A stretch of DNA of 64,000 nt from Manis javanica (taxonomy: Eukaryota; Chordata; Mammalia; Pholidota; Manidae), in assembly GCF_040802235.1 (NCBI RefSeq), contig NC_133158.1:154950401-155014400 (forward strand), given 5' to 3'. Of this stretch, positions 36,297-46,983 are shown piece after piece; positions within the stretch are counted from its first letter, which is position 1, and each line of letters opens with the position of its first letter. The position numbers and the translations under genes are program-made. The notes beneath the pieces are model-generated. The model had not been told where the DNA came from. It made no database searches and was given only the letters and a program-made list of their open reading frames with translations.

Positions 36297-36301
36297 CTCA
36301 C
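36297..36301. repeat. ERV-B target-site duplication, right
   Basis: CTCAC matches 30928-30932 and confirms that the two LTRs come from one integration of 5,364 bp. Confidence 0.8.
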
Positions 36302-38101
36302 AGTTCTGTGAAGATACCGTATTATATAATTTTTACCAACAGTATATAAAAAATGCTACAAGTTAACTGAGAATAATTTATATTCCTACCACCTTCTACT
36401 TAGCTCAATTTAACTGGTTGAATTCCTTGTTTAGAAATCAGTGTATCAGTCTTTAAACTTTGTTATGTATCTTGATCTTCTAAAACACTGGTTCCAATTA
36501 TTTTTATTTCTTCATCTGCCAGAAAAAAAAAAGGATTGTGATTATACCTATGTGTAGTGATACTACTAGATAATACTTTGCATTGTAGATTTTGCCTAAT
36601 TACAGTTTCTAGGATTGAAGTAACTAAGAAAATAATCTCATGTTTATTACCAGTGAGTACCAATGAAATTATCTTCAGGCAATGTATATTTTTTTGCTGA
36701 GGATGTCAAAGGCATTGGTGCATTTTGTTTTTCATTTTATTTAGAGTATTTGTCAAAGTTCCATTTATCAGGATTTGGAAGATTAAAAACAGGACTGATT
36801 TTAAATTTGACTAACAAGAACTCAAATGTTTAAATTTGTAACTATATGAACTTTGAAATACTTGAAAAGGTGTAATACAACAGCTTTCCTTCATTCATCA
36901 ATAAGTATGTAGTAACCACTTTCCTTATATTCTGTTACTTCATTTTTATGGTATTTCTGAATAAGAAAAGCCTAAAATAGGGAAATTAAAGTGATTGGAA
37001 TGCTTCCCTGCATTAATGCCTACTTCAAAGGGGAAACTTGATTAGAAACTCTACAAGCAAGACGTTTTCTTCCATTGTTAATATATTCATACTTACTGTA
37101 TGGTAATAAAGGAGAAGAGTCTTCTAACAGAGGCCATAATAATTTACTTGTTTTGAAAGGGTAACTGATTTCTTACTGCGAATCAGATAAATGGTTAAAA
37201 TGGGATATTTTTAACTTTTCCAGTTCACTATTAAACTTCCCTGGGTCAAGAATTTTCTGAAAATTTAAACCCACTTCTATTTTTAAATATCAATATTGAT
37301 TTCTACACACAATTCTACTACATGGCACAGGAGACCTCATTAACCTGAACCAAGTATCTAAAACTGTAATAACCAGACTACACTGGGACTTCACTCAGAA
37401 GGACAGCAGATGTCAGTACTTCTTAGGTGGATAAAAAAAAAATTGTAGGGCATGTCTGCACATTTAAAACCCAGTTTAGACTACTGCAAGAGGGCATTTA
37501 ATGTGATCAGACATGATCTTAAAAATCATCACAAAGATTAGTAGCAGAGATAGGGACTAACGTTTTAGGAAGGTTTTTAGTAAGTGCTATCTTTTCGGCA
37601 TTCTAGTTTATTAAACTAAATAAAATCAAACAATGTTTAACTAATTTACCATTTTTGTTAGGGAAGGGCCATCCCTTAGTACATTTTTAAAAAAATTGTA
37701 CCAGTATCAATAATGTTGGTAAATATTCATGAGAAATATGTGAAGAAGTATAGTGAAGGATATTTTATATTGCTTCTTACAATTTTAAGTTATAAGTACA
37801 GAGGATTACATGAATAATAGACTTTGATCAAGCATGGAGTTAATCTCCAAAGGCATGGATCTGACCTTAGCATAGGCAAATTGGTCTTACAACCAAAGGC
37901 TGTAATATCTACCATTGTTCACATGGGGATAAAAAGATAAGGATCTATTGGTCAGCTGCACAGATACTGCAATCTAAGTTGTTGGCCTTTTTACACATTT
38001 CACTAAGTGACCCTTGGTATTTTAGGCTTCCTGGAAAAGATTCTGCACTGTAATTGTGCAGCTTTGTATGGATAAGTTAATACCTGACCTTAATTAAGGT
38101 A
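36302..38101. other. Intergenic DNA, no gene seen
   Basis: This AT-rich DNA lies between the two proviruses. I found no exon, RNA gene or repeat that I could assign. Confidence 0.6.
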
Positions 38102-38106
38102 TATCC
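38102..38106. repeat. ERV-A target-site duplication, left
   Basis: TATCC precedes the 5' LTR and recurs at 46984-46988 after the 3' LTR. Confidence 0.85.
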
Positions 38107-38355
38107 TGAAGGGTCCCCACCAGTAAGATGGTGAACTTCCGGCTTCTTTTCGGGGTCCTCGGTTCCCGCCGGCGCCACCTGAAGCCCAATCACCTCTCGC
38201 CCCCCTCCCAATCCCAGCACCTAGCCAACAGCCACCAGCCCCGTAGAAGTAACACCACAATCACCCTATGCCCCATCCTATATAACCCAGCACCTTTCCC
38301 TAATAAAGCGGAACTCTCCGGTGAATTGCTGTTGTGTGTCACTCCTTTCCTTTCA
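38107..38355 (+). repeat. ERV-A 5' LTR
   Basis: A compact 249-bp LTR with TG...CA ends. TATATAA is at 38279-38285 and AATAAA at 38302-38307. A GT-rich stretch (GCTGTTGTGTGTCACTCC) near the end suits a poly(A) downstream element. It differs from the 3' LTR at only three positions, all transitions, with no indels. Confidence 0.95.
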
Positions 38356-38356
38356 T

Positions 38357-38374
38357 TGGTGCCGAAACCCGGGA
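38357..38374 (+). promoter_or_regulatory. ERV-A primer binding site, tRNA-Phe
   Basis: TGGTGCCGAAACCCGGGA begins one base after the LTR. It is the exact complement of the 3' end of mammalian tRNA-Phe including CCA. Phe priming is the HERV-F type among class I elements. Confidence 0.88.
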
Positions 38375-38482
38375 GACGGGACACCCCAACTGGGCCCCGT
38401 CTTCCCCCAACACCAGCAGCAGCTTGCCCTCATCCTCTTTTTCTGGCGCTGGCTCATCACACCACTCCTCTCTGGCCTTTAG

Positions 38483-38488
38483 GTAAGT
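38483..38488 (+). promoter_or_regulatory. ERV-A probable major splice donor
   Basis: AG|GTAAGT, a full consensus donor, lies about 110 nt past the primer site. This is the usual position for the donor that makes spliced env mRNA. Confidence 0.65.
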
Positions 38489-38593
38489 CCCCCCCCCCCC
38501 GGGGTGAGCCACTCTTCCCTGAGCTATCGCAGTGCCATTGACCGTGATCGTCCGGCAAGGCCCTGACGCTCGGGGACGAGGAGGGAACGCTCC

Positions 38594-39184
38594 CCGCCTC
38601 AGGCCTTCACGGCTGCAGCGGACCCTCAGGCCCCTCCTCCAAAAGCCATAAACCCCCACCTCAGGCCTTCACAGCTGCAGCAGACTCTCAGCCCCCTCCC
38701 CCTCCAACAGCCATAAATGAGGTGACTCCTTTGCGGATGAGAACGCTTCCTTTCCCGCCCCCTCCTCCTTCTGTTCTGTCCGCCGAAACCTGTCCGGTCT
38801 GCCGAAAACGCCTAGCGCTAGGTACCTCGTGACTCCGGCACTCTGCCTTCTTAGGGAAGTCTGGGTGACGACCCACACTTCCCAAGAAATTCCGACTCGT
38901 ATACGAGTTTCCGCAGACCACCAAGGATCATCGGGGACGCCCTTTGTCTCCTTGTGGTCTGCCTCCAGTCTGAGGATCCCCGTTCGTCTTCCCCTGTTTG
39001 TCTCCTTCTCTGTCCTTTAGCCATTTTGTCTCCTTGTGGTCTGCCTCCAGTCCGAGGATCCCCGTTCGTCTTCCCGTTTGTCTCCTTCTCTGTCCTTTAG
39101 CCATTTTGTCTCCTTGTGGTCTGCCTCCAGTCCAAGGATCTCCGTTTGTCTTCCCCTGTTTGTCTCCTTCTCTGTCCTTTAGCC
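38594..39184 (+). repeat. ERV-A leader with two sets of tandem repeats
   Basis: A two-copy repeat of about 62 bp (CCTCAGGCCTTCAC...AGCCATAAA) spans about 38,594-38,718. A three-copy repeat follows: units at 38943-39024 (82 bp), 39025-39104 (80 bp) and 39105-39186 (82 bp). Each begins TTTGTCTCCTTGTGGTCTGC and ends CTTTAGCCAT. The CCAT of the third unit supplies the AT of the gag ATG. Confidence 0.9.
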
Positions 39185-41196
39185 ATGGGAGCCTCCTCAT
39201 CCCTCCCTGAAAGTTCACCTCTTGAATGCCTGCTTAAGCATCTAGCTACCCTCTCCCTGACGCCTGATATAAAACCAAAACTTCTCCGTAAATATTGCTC
39301 CCAAGATTGGCCGACATAACCCCTAGACAATAACAACCAATGGCCCGCAGGGGGAACTCTTGATCCTAACATCACTCGCGATCTCTTTAACTACTGCCAG
39401 CGCCTGAAAAAATGGAAGGAGATTCCCTATATCGAAGCTTTTCGCCTCCTAGCTCAAAAACCCAGCCTCTGAACCACCTGCTCCCCGCCCCAAGTTCTCC
39501 TAGCCTGCAAGCCGTCTCCCTCCCCTCCACACACTCCCAGTCCCTCTTCAATTACCTTTGACCCGGCCGAGGAGCCTCCGCCATACAAACTTCCCCCTTC
39601 AGCCCCTCCCCCTCCTACAACCCCTCCACCCTCCGCCGCCACTGCCGCCTCTTTCCCCATGGCAGAAGCCTCCCGTCCTCTCCCTTCCCCTTCTTCTCCT
39701 ACAACAGCCCCTCCCCCTTCCTCTACTGCCGCCACTGCTGCCGCTTTCCCCACGGCAGAAGCTTCCCATCCTCTCCTTTCCCCTTCTCCTCCTACAACAG
39801 CCCCTCCCCCTTCCTCTACCGCCGCCACCGCTGCCGCTTTCCCCGCGGCAGAAGCTTCCCATCCTCTCCCTTCCCCTTCTTCTCCAACAGCCCCTCCCCC
39901 TTCCTCTATCGCCGCCGCCGCCTCCACCCCCGAAGCCTCCCATCCTCTCCCTTCCCCCTCCTCCACCATCTCCTCCTGCACCTCACCACCTCCTCCTCCG
40001 TCCCCCTCACCTTCCCCCCTCCCGCAAATCGAGCCTGAGCCTTTCAGCCCCCCTCTAACTAAGTTCCAAGAGCCTCGTCCGTCTTTGCCCCCTCAGATTC
40101 GGTCCCGAGAGCCTCCCAAAATTATCGCGGCTTTGCCCCCATTACCTGTTTCCCCCGCACAGACTGAGCCAGAACCCTTCAGTCCCCCTCAGACTCGGTC
40201 CCGAGGGCCTCCCAAAATTATCGCCCCGCTCCGGGAGGTAGCAGGATCCGAAGGCATCTTGCGCGTTCACGTACCTTTCTCCTTAGGAGATTTAGCCCAA
40301 CTAGAGAAACGCCTAGGTTCCTTTTCCACTGATCCCACGACCTACATCAGGGAGTTTCAATGGACCCTCCAGTCTTACAGCCTCACGCATCATGACATTT
40401 TCATGCTCCTGCCCAATACTCTCCTCCCTGAGGAGCATAGACGAGCTTGGGACTTCGCCCAAATGCATGCTACCGAAACCCACAGGACTGACCCCACCTG
40501 TCCCCCTGGTCCCACTGCTGTCCCCGAACAAGACCCACACTGGGATTATAACACCGCTGTGGGTCTCCACTCTCGAGATATTTTTGCCTCCTGCTTAATA
40601 GCAGGTCTAAAAAAGGCAGCTCGTAAAGTAGTCAATTTTCAAAAGCTCCAAGACATAATTCAAAAGAGAGACGAAACCCCCTCCGAGTTCTTAGATAGAC
40701 TCACTCAAGCCCGATTACAGTATACCAGCCTGGACCCAGAAACACCTGAAGGAAGATAGGTCCTTATGACATACTTCCTAGCTCAAAGCTACCCCGACAT
40801 TAAAGCTAAACTCAAAAAGTTAGAACAGGGCCCCGCTACCCCACAGACTGAGATCCTAACAGTGGCCTTTAAAGTCTTCCATAACCGGGAGGAGGAGAAA
40901 GAACACCGTAAACAAAAAGCTGATCAGGCCAATTTCCAGATGTTGGCCCAGCTGATAAAACCACAACCTGGGCGCCCCTCTACAGACAAGCCCCCCCCCC
41001 AGGAGCTTGTTTCAAGTGCGGAAAAGAGGGACATTGGTCAAGGGTGTGCCCCTCCCCCAGATCTCCTACCACCCCATGCCCCAGATGCCACAAAAAGGGC
41101 CACTGGGGGTCTGATTGCCCAACCACCCGAAGGGGAGGCTGGACGAACAACCCCCATCCTAAGCCCACCCTAGTGGGGCTGGCAGAAGAAGATTGA
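39185..41196 (+). pseudogene. gag: ERV-A gag, broken
   Basis: Gag is the retroviral structural polyprotein. The ATG at 39185 gives MGASSS, with glycine 2 as the myristoylation site. A matrix domain is followed by a long proline-rich region (about 39,590-40,020) with 31-codon tandem repeats, then capsid (about 40,250-40,900). Two CCHC zinc knuckles follow (41008-41049 and 41077-41118, both C-x2-C-x4-H-x4-C). Lesions are in-frame stops TAA 39317, TGA 39470 and TAG 40757, and a -1 shift in the C10 run at 40991-41000. The frame ends at TGA 41194, which looks like the natural gag/pro boundary stop rather than damage. Confidence 0.88.
39653..40020 (+). repeat. 93-bp tandem repeats in the gag proline-rich region
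   Basis: Copies begin TTCCCC at 39653, 39746 and 39839, with a partial fourth near 39,926. The 93-bp period is exactly 31 codons, so copy-number change keeps frame. Each copy encodes an AEAS-HPL-PSP and TAPPPSS pattern plus an alanine/threonine run. The long glycine-rich frame on the other strand is a shadow of it. Confidence 0.88.
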
Positions 41197-44100
41197 CGGG
41201 GCCCGGGGGCTTCTCGCCCGACCATTTCCATCACCAAACAGGAGCCCAGGGTTACTTTAACAGTAGACGGTCGCCCCATCTCCTTCCTCCTAGATACAGG
41301 AGCCACCTTCTCAGTCTTGCGAGAATACCGGGGCCCTACCACGCCAGCCATTACTCCTATAGTCGGGGTAGGAGGTAAACAGATTTTCCCATTAAATCCC
41401 CCCCCCTTTTATGCACAATCCTAGACAGTCCCATACCTTTCTCCCACTCCTTCCTAGTTATGCCCCAGTGTCCCATCCCTTTACTAGGACGGGACATCCT
41501 TTCCCTCCTCCATGTTTCCATAACTATATCCAATCCCACAGCCCCCAGTACTCCCTTTCTGATGGCCCTCATAGTTGACAACCCCGCTCTACCCAATGAA
41601 AGCTCCAGTTCTGCCCTTATACACCCTGTAAATCCCAAAGTTCGGGACATTACAAGCCCCTCCATGGCCCTATGTCCCCCTGCCTCTATCAAATTACGTG
41701 ACCCCTCTCAGTATATCTGTCAGGCCCAATACCCCCTAACCACTTCAGCCCTCATAGGCCTTCAACCCATCATTCAAGATCTCTTAAACAAAAACTACCT
41801 CAGACCCACTCACTCCCCATTTAATACCCCCATATTAGCTGTGAAAAAAAACAACGGATCTTTCCGCCTTGTCCAAGACCTTCGCCTCATCAAGATAGCC
41901 GTTGTCCCTATCCATCCCTTAGTTCCAAATCCATACACCCTTTTATCGCAGATCCCTGCTTCTGCATCCCACTTCTCAGTCCTAGATCTCAAGGACGCAT
42001 TTTTTTCTATTCCTCTAGACCCCTCCTCCCAAGATTTTTTTGCCTTCACCTGGATGGACCCATACACCAGACATTCTGTACAGCTTACTTGGACAGTTTT
42101 ACCACAAGGCTTCCGAGATAGTCCCCATATTTTTGGACAAATCCTAGCTCAAGACCTCAAACAGTTTCACCATGATCACCCCGAGTCCACTTTATTACAA
42201 TATGTAGATGATCTTCTGCTCTCTAGTCCCTCGTGGGAACAGTCTCAACTTGACACTGCGTCTCTACTTAACCTTCTAGCTTCCAGAGGTTACCGAGTAT
42301 CCCCTGTCAAAGCTCAAATCTCTTCCCCTTCTGTCACTTACCTTGGATTCCTTCTGTCTCAGCAAAGAAAGTCCATTACCTTAGACAGAAAACGACTCCT
42401 CTCTGACCTGCCCATTCCCAAAACCAAGACAGAAATCCTTTCCTTTCTAGGCTTGGCTGGGTATTTTAGAGCGTGGATCCCTAACTTCTCCCTGTTGGCA
42501 AGACCCCTATACGACCTCAGCAAGGGCCCCCCTGAAGAACCATTATCATCCTCACCCCGACACTCCTTCATTAAGCTCCGTCAAGCCCTTGTAAAAGCTC
42601 CAGCTCTCCATCTCCCTGATTTGTCAAAACCCTTCTCATTATACATTCATGAGAGGTCCAGTCAAGCTCTAGGAGTCCTAGGCCAATATTATGGCCCATC
42701 CTTTGCCCCAGTAGCTTATCTCTCCAATCAATTAGACCCCACAGTTCGGGGATGGGCCCCCTGCCTACGGGCATTAGCCGCTGGACAGCTCTTGCAGAAA
42801 GAAGCTCACAAACTAACATTCGGAGCGCCCCTTACCATTCTGTCCCCACATCACCTAAAAGATCTCTTAACCTACAAAAGTTTACAGACTCTCCCCCCCT
42901 CCAGACTCCTGACCTTACTGTCCTCTTTCCTCCAAAATCCAAACATTTTTTTCCTCCCCTGCCCGCCCCTAAATCCGGCCACTCTTCTTCCTCTGCCCTA
43001 CTCTCCTCATACTCCCTCGCATGATTGCCTGGAAGCCCTTCACAACTTCCTTCCGTGCCACTCCACGATCTCCGAAGGAGCCCTCTCACACTCCGACCTC
43101 ATCTGGTTTACTGATGGGTCCTCCTTTAAACATGAGGGCATCCACTACTCAGGATATGCAGTAGTCTCCCTCGAAGATGTCATTGAAGCACGAGCCCTAC
43201 CCCCTGGTACAACCAATCAGCAGGCTGAACTCATTGCAGCCACCAGACCTTGCACTCTGGCCCGGGACACGTCTCTCACATTGTACACTGACTCCAAGTA
43301 CGTATTCCACATTCTCTTGTCCCACGCGGCAGTATGGAAAGAACGAGGCCTCCTCACCACAAAAGGGAATTCCATAACTAATTCAGCCTTAATTACTAAA
43401 CTTTTAGAGGCTTCACAACTCCCACACCGACTAGGCATAGTCCACTGCAAATCACATCAAAAAGATGACTCCCCCATTGCAAGAGGTAACAACAAGGCCG
43501 ACAGAGTAGCCCGGTCAGTTGCCCTATCAGAAAACGCACCAGACAACAATCCGTCTGCCCTTGCAGTTTTAGCCTTATCACAAGACGCCCTCTGCTCTCA
43601 GGACAAAGAGTCTCTCTTTCGCCTCTTACATGACCTGTTCCATCCCAGCCCCCAATCCTTAATCCATTTTTTACAATCTTTTTTTCCTCTTTCTCCTGAA
43701 GACAAAACCCTACTTAACCAAATCACCTGCAAGTGCACCATCTGCCAATGCACTAACCCTAATACCCCCCTCAAAGCCCGACCCTTCCCAGCTCATCAAG
43801 CAAGGGGTAATGTCCCCGCTGCAGATTAGCAAATAGACTTCACTAACATGCCCCCTGTACGACGTACCAGATACCTACTCGTGCTAGTAGATACATTTTC
43901 AGGATGGGTCGAAGCTTTCCCCACCACTAACAAACGAGCATCCGTAGTTGCCTCTATCCTCCTCACCCAGATCTTTCCTAGGTTCGGGATGCCCACTTCC
44001 CTCCAATCAGATAACGGCCCTGAGTTCACTGCCCAAATTATCCAGAACCTCTCCAAGTCGCTCTCGCTCCCCTGGCATTTACATTGTCCTTACCACAAGC

Positions 44101-44752
44101 TTCGGGAAAAGTAGAAAGAGCCAATAGGACTCTAAAAGACATCCTGACCAAACTATCTCTAGAACTACACCTTGACTGGGTTCGCTTACTTCCCTTAGCT
44201 CTACTCCGCATTCGAGCCCTCCCAAAGAAACCTTCCTTCTTGTCACCCTTTGAAATCATGTACGGCCGCCCGATTCTACCCCCGGGGCTCCCTTCCCACA
44301 AAGGACCAATTCCTCCCAATATAGCCCTTCCACTACTCTCTCTCCTCCGCACTGAATTGTGGAAATATCAGGATTGGCTCCTTCCTGATCCATCCGCCTC
44401 CCAAAATCCTCCTGTCTTACAGCCCGGCCAACTAGTGTTTTATAAGCCACCAGAAGATCAGCCCTCTCTCACCCCGAAATGGGAAGGTCCACACCCACTT
44501 ATTCTCTGCACCCCCTCGGCCGCCAAGCTCTCACTGCCTGATAACTCTGTCACCCCTTGGATTCATATCTCCAGGTTGAAACCAAATACCCAAGACTCAC
44601 CTTCTCTGGACACCCAAGACCCATCAGTCACAATCCAGAGTCCTTCGGATACAGCCCAAGACGCTGTCTACTCTACCACGCCTCATCCCTCTGATCCCTT
44701 GAAGCTCCGCATCTCCCGTGCACCCTCTTTGCCATCCATACCTGAATCATGA
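41197..44752 (+). pseudogene. pol: ERV-A pro-pol, broken
   Basis: After the gag stop the frame continues into protease with the catalytic LDTGA at 41290-41304. A -1 shift follows in the C9 run at 41398-41406, then a 789-codon open frame from 41460 to 43829. It contains RT (LPQGFRDSP; YVDD at 42201-42212), RNase H (FTDGSS, YTDSKY) and the integrase zinc-binding N-terminus. TAG at 43827 interrupts integrase just before its first catalytic Asp (QIDFT). The second is in QSDNGPEF, and the catalytic Glu lies in GKVERANRTL after a further frameshift near 44,090-44,100. The final stop TGA 44750 overlaps the env ATG as ATGA. Overall it is class I, HERV-H/F-like. Confidence 0.9.
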
Positions 44753-46434
44753 CTTTTTCCTCCTTTACTGCTCTCTCGCTTTTTTCCCTCATTCCTATTG
44801 TCTTCCCTGCCGCCCCACCCTCCTTTGTATGGCGATTCAAAGTCAAGCAGACTTACACACAGCATCAAACAAAAGTTACTGCCCTCATTGCCACATCAGA
44901 CTGCCCTCTGAAAGGCTGCTCTGAGCCTTTGTACCTCCACTTTCCTCCCTCCACTGAAGTATTCATTTACAGCTACCTTTATTCTCCCTACCTCTGCTTC
45001 CTCTATGACCAAAGACAAGCCTATTGCAGGCGATGGCAAGACACCTACGGGGGATGCCCCTACTGGTCTTGCACCATTCACTACATGGGTGACTTCCAGT
45101 ACCCACAGTATTACTCCTCCAACCGTTTCATGAAATATCCCAACGGCTCATTCTCCTTATGAATCCCAGATCCCTGGGACTCTCGATGGGCTGCTGGAGT
45201 AACAGCCTCAGTTTACTACAAGGGGTCCTCGACCCCCCATGGTACCCTTCATATCTCTCGAGAGTATGTTCCCTCTCGCTCCCAGATCTCTCAAGTTGCA
45301 TCAGATATCAGACATTCCGAAAAAGTCATTATCCAAACTCTTGACGGCGCCTCTTCATCTTCTTATTCCTCCTACTCTTGGTTACAGCTCATTCAAGACA
45401 CCACCATCTTTCTCAACCACACCCTCAACACCACCAATTGTTTCTTGTGCGCATCACTACAGCGCCCACTGCTGGCCGCCGTGCCCCTTAATATTTCCAA
45501 CTACTCCTTCCATGCAGAAGGACAACCCCTCCGTCCCCTGGCAGACATACCCCTGTGGGAACCAGAATACCCAGATAATCTCACCATCCACCACTGTGTA
45601 GGCCCAACTCCACCCCCCTCCAGCACACTTCACTGCCTCTCTATCTACACCCCTACCTCCGGCTCTAAGACTTTTACGCAACCAGGACACTTCTTTTGGT
45701 GTAATGGCAGCCTTTTCAACTCACTACCTCTCAACTCCGATACACCCTGCATTCTCGTCACCCTAATCCCACAGCTTACACTTTACAGCATGGCAGAATT
45801 CCTTGAGCTCCAACCTCCCTTGCACTCGCGCACAAAAAGGGCTGCTTTCCTTCCCATCATGGCCGGTATCTCTTTAATCACCTCAGCCATTGGGGTGGGG
45901 TTTTCGGGAGGAGCCTTGGGTCACTCTCTATGGGCAGTTAGAGATCTCGACGCCAAACTTGAGGGAGCCCTGACATCCAATGCTGATTCCCTAGCCTCTC
46001 TCCAAAGACAGGTCACTTCGCTAGCTAAAGTCACCCTTCAAAACCGGCGGGCCCTAGATCTGCTTACAGCCGAGAAGGGCGGCACCTGCATCTTCCTCCA
46101 GGAAGAGTGCTGCTATTACATCAACGAATCCGGCATTGTAGAAACTGACATCACCAAACTCACTGACCTTGCCTCCAGCCTCCACTCTGCTTCCAATTCC
46201 AACCCATTCTCTTCAATACTAACAAACCCCCTCCTCACCTGGCTCTGGCCCATTGCAGGCCCCATAATAGTCATTCTTCTCGTCTGTCTCTTCTTACCCT
46301 GTATAATAAAGTTCATCAAATCCCAAGTCAGAAAAATCTCTAATCAAGCTTTCAACCAGCTTTTACTCAGGAACTACCAGCTTCTGGCCACGGAAGACCC
46401 CTCACCCTCACGTGACCTCCTCATCACATGCTGA
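44749..46434 (+). pseudogene. env: ERV-A env, one in-frame stop
   Basis: Env is the retroviral surface/transmembrane glycoprotein. The frame from ATG 44749 to TGA 46432 is 562 codons, broken only by TGA at 45160-45162. Visible parts are a hydrophobic N-terminal signal, a CFLC (C-x2-C) motif in the surface subunit, and a furin-type RTKR site near 45,826-45,837. A hydrophobic fusion-peptide-like stretch follows, then an LQNRRALDLL immunosuppressive-domain-like segment and a C-x6-CC motif (CIFLQEECC). There is one membrane span (about 46,240-46,310) and a short tail. The C-x6-CC and C-x2-C pair marks a gamma-type envelope with a covalently linked SU-TM. It appears inactivated by the stop. Confidence 0.9.
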
Positions 46435-46716
46435 GATGGATCCCTCTCTCCGCTGGAAACTGTTCCTGGAAACAATGGCCGCAGACGCCTGGCTCCTGAC
46501 ACCCATATCCTCTTGGCATCATTGGAATCAACAGGTCCTCAACCTATGGTTACAGGGAACCTTCACTGATTTCCAACCTGAAGAAGTCCACATCTACTCA
46601 TCCTTACTGTGGGGAGTCCTATCAACCCTTTCCTCCCAATCCTCAAACCCTCACTCCCTTCTCCGCCCCTGTTCAGCAGGAAGCAGTCAGAGAGAAAGCA
46701 ACGTCCACAAACCCAT
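46435..46716 (+). other. ERV-A segment between env and polypurine tract
   Basis: About 280 nt lie between the env stop and the 3' LTR. Overlapping open frames show no recognisable domain, so I call no accessory gene. Confidence 0.5.
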
Positions 46717-46734
46717 AGAGGAGAAAGGGGGGAA
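46717..46734 (+). promoter_or_regulatory. ERV-A polypurine tract
   Basis: AGAGGAGAAAGGGGGGAA is an uninterrupted purine run directly abutting the 3' LTR, the plus-strand primer of reverse transcription. Confidence 0.9.
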
Positions 46735-46983
46735 TGAAGGGTCCCCACCAGTAAGATGGCGAACTTCCGGCTTCTTTTCGGGGTCCTCGGTTCCCGCTGG
46801 CGCCACCTGAAGCCCAATCACCTCTCGCCCCCCTCCCAATCCCAGCACCTAGCCAACAGCCACCAGCCCCATAGAAGTAACACCACAATCACCCTATGCC
46901 CCATCCTATATAACCCAGCACCTTTCCCTAATAAAGCGGAACTCTCCGGTGAATTGCTGTTGTGTGTCACTCCTTTCCTTTCA
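46735..46983 (+). repeat. ERV-A 3' LTR
   Basis: This 249-bp copy matches 38107-38355 with three transitions. TATATAA is at 46907-46913 and AATAAA at 46930-46935. Transcription from it would run toward the 3' end of GYG1, antisense to that gene. Confidence 0.95.

Noticed and set aside
38943..39186. Regular direct repeats, considered as a CRISPR-like array
   Set aside because: The units are contiguous with no unique spacers, in a mammalian provirus leader. They are tandem duplications.
39454..39981. 175-codon glycine/glutamate-rich frame on the - strand
   Set aside because: It is the antisense shadow of the tandemly repeated proline-rich gag region and has no domain of its own.
46412..46810. 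Possible accessory gene after ERV-A env
   Set aside because: The frame overlaps the env end, the polypurine tract and the LTR, shows no domain, and is probably chance.
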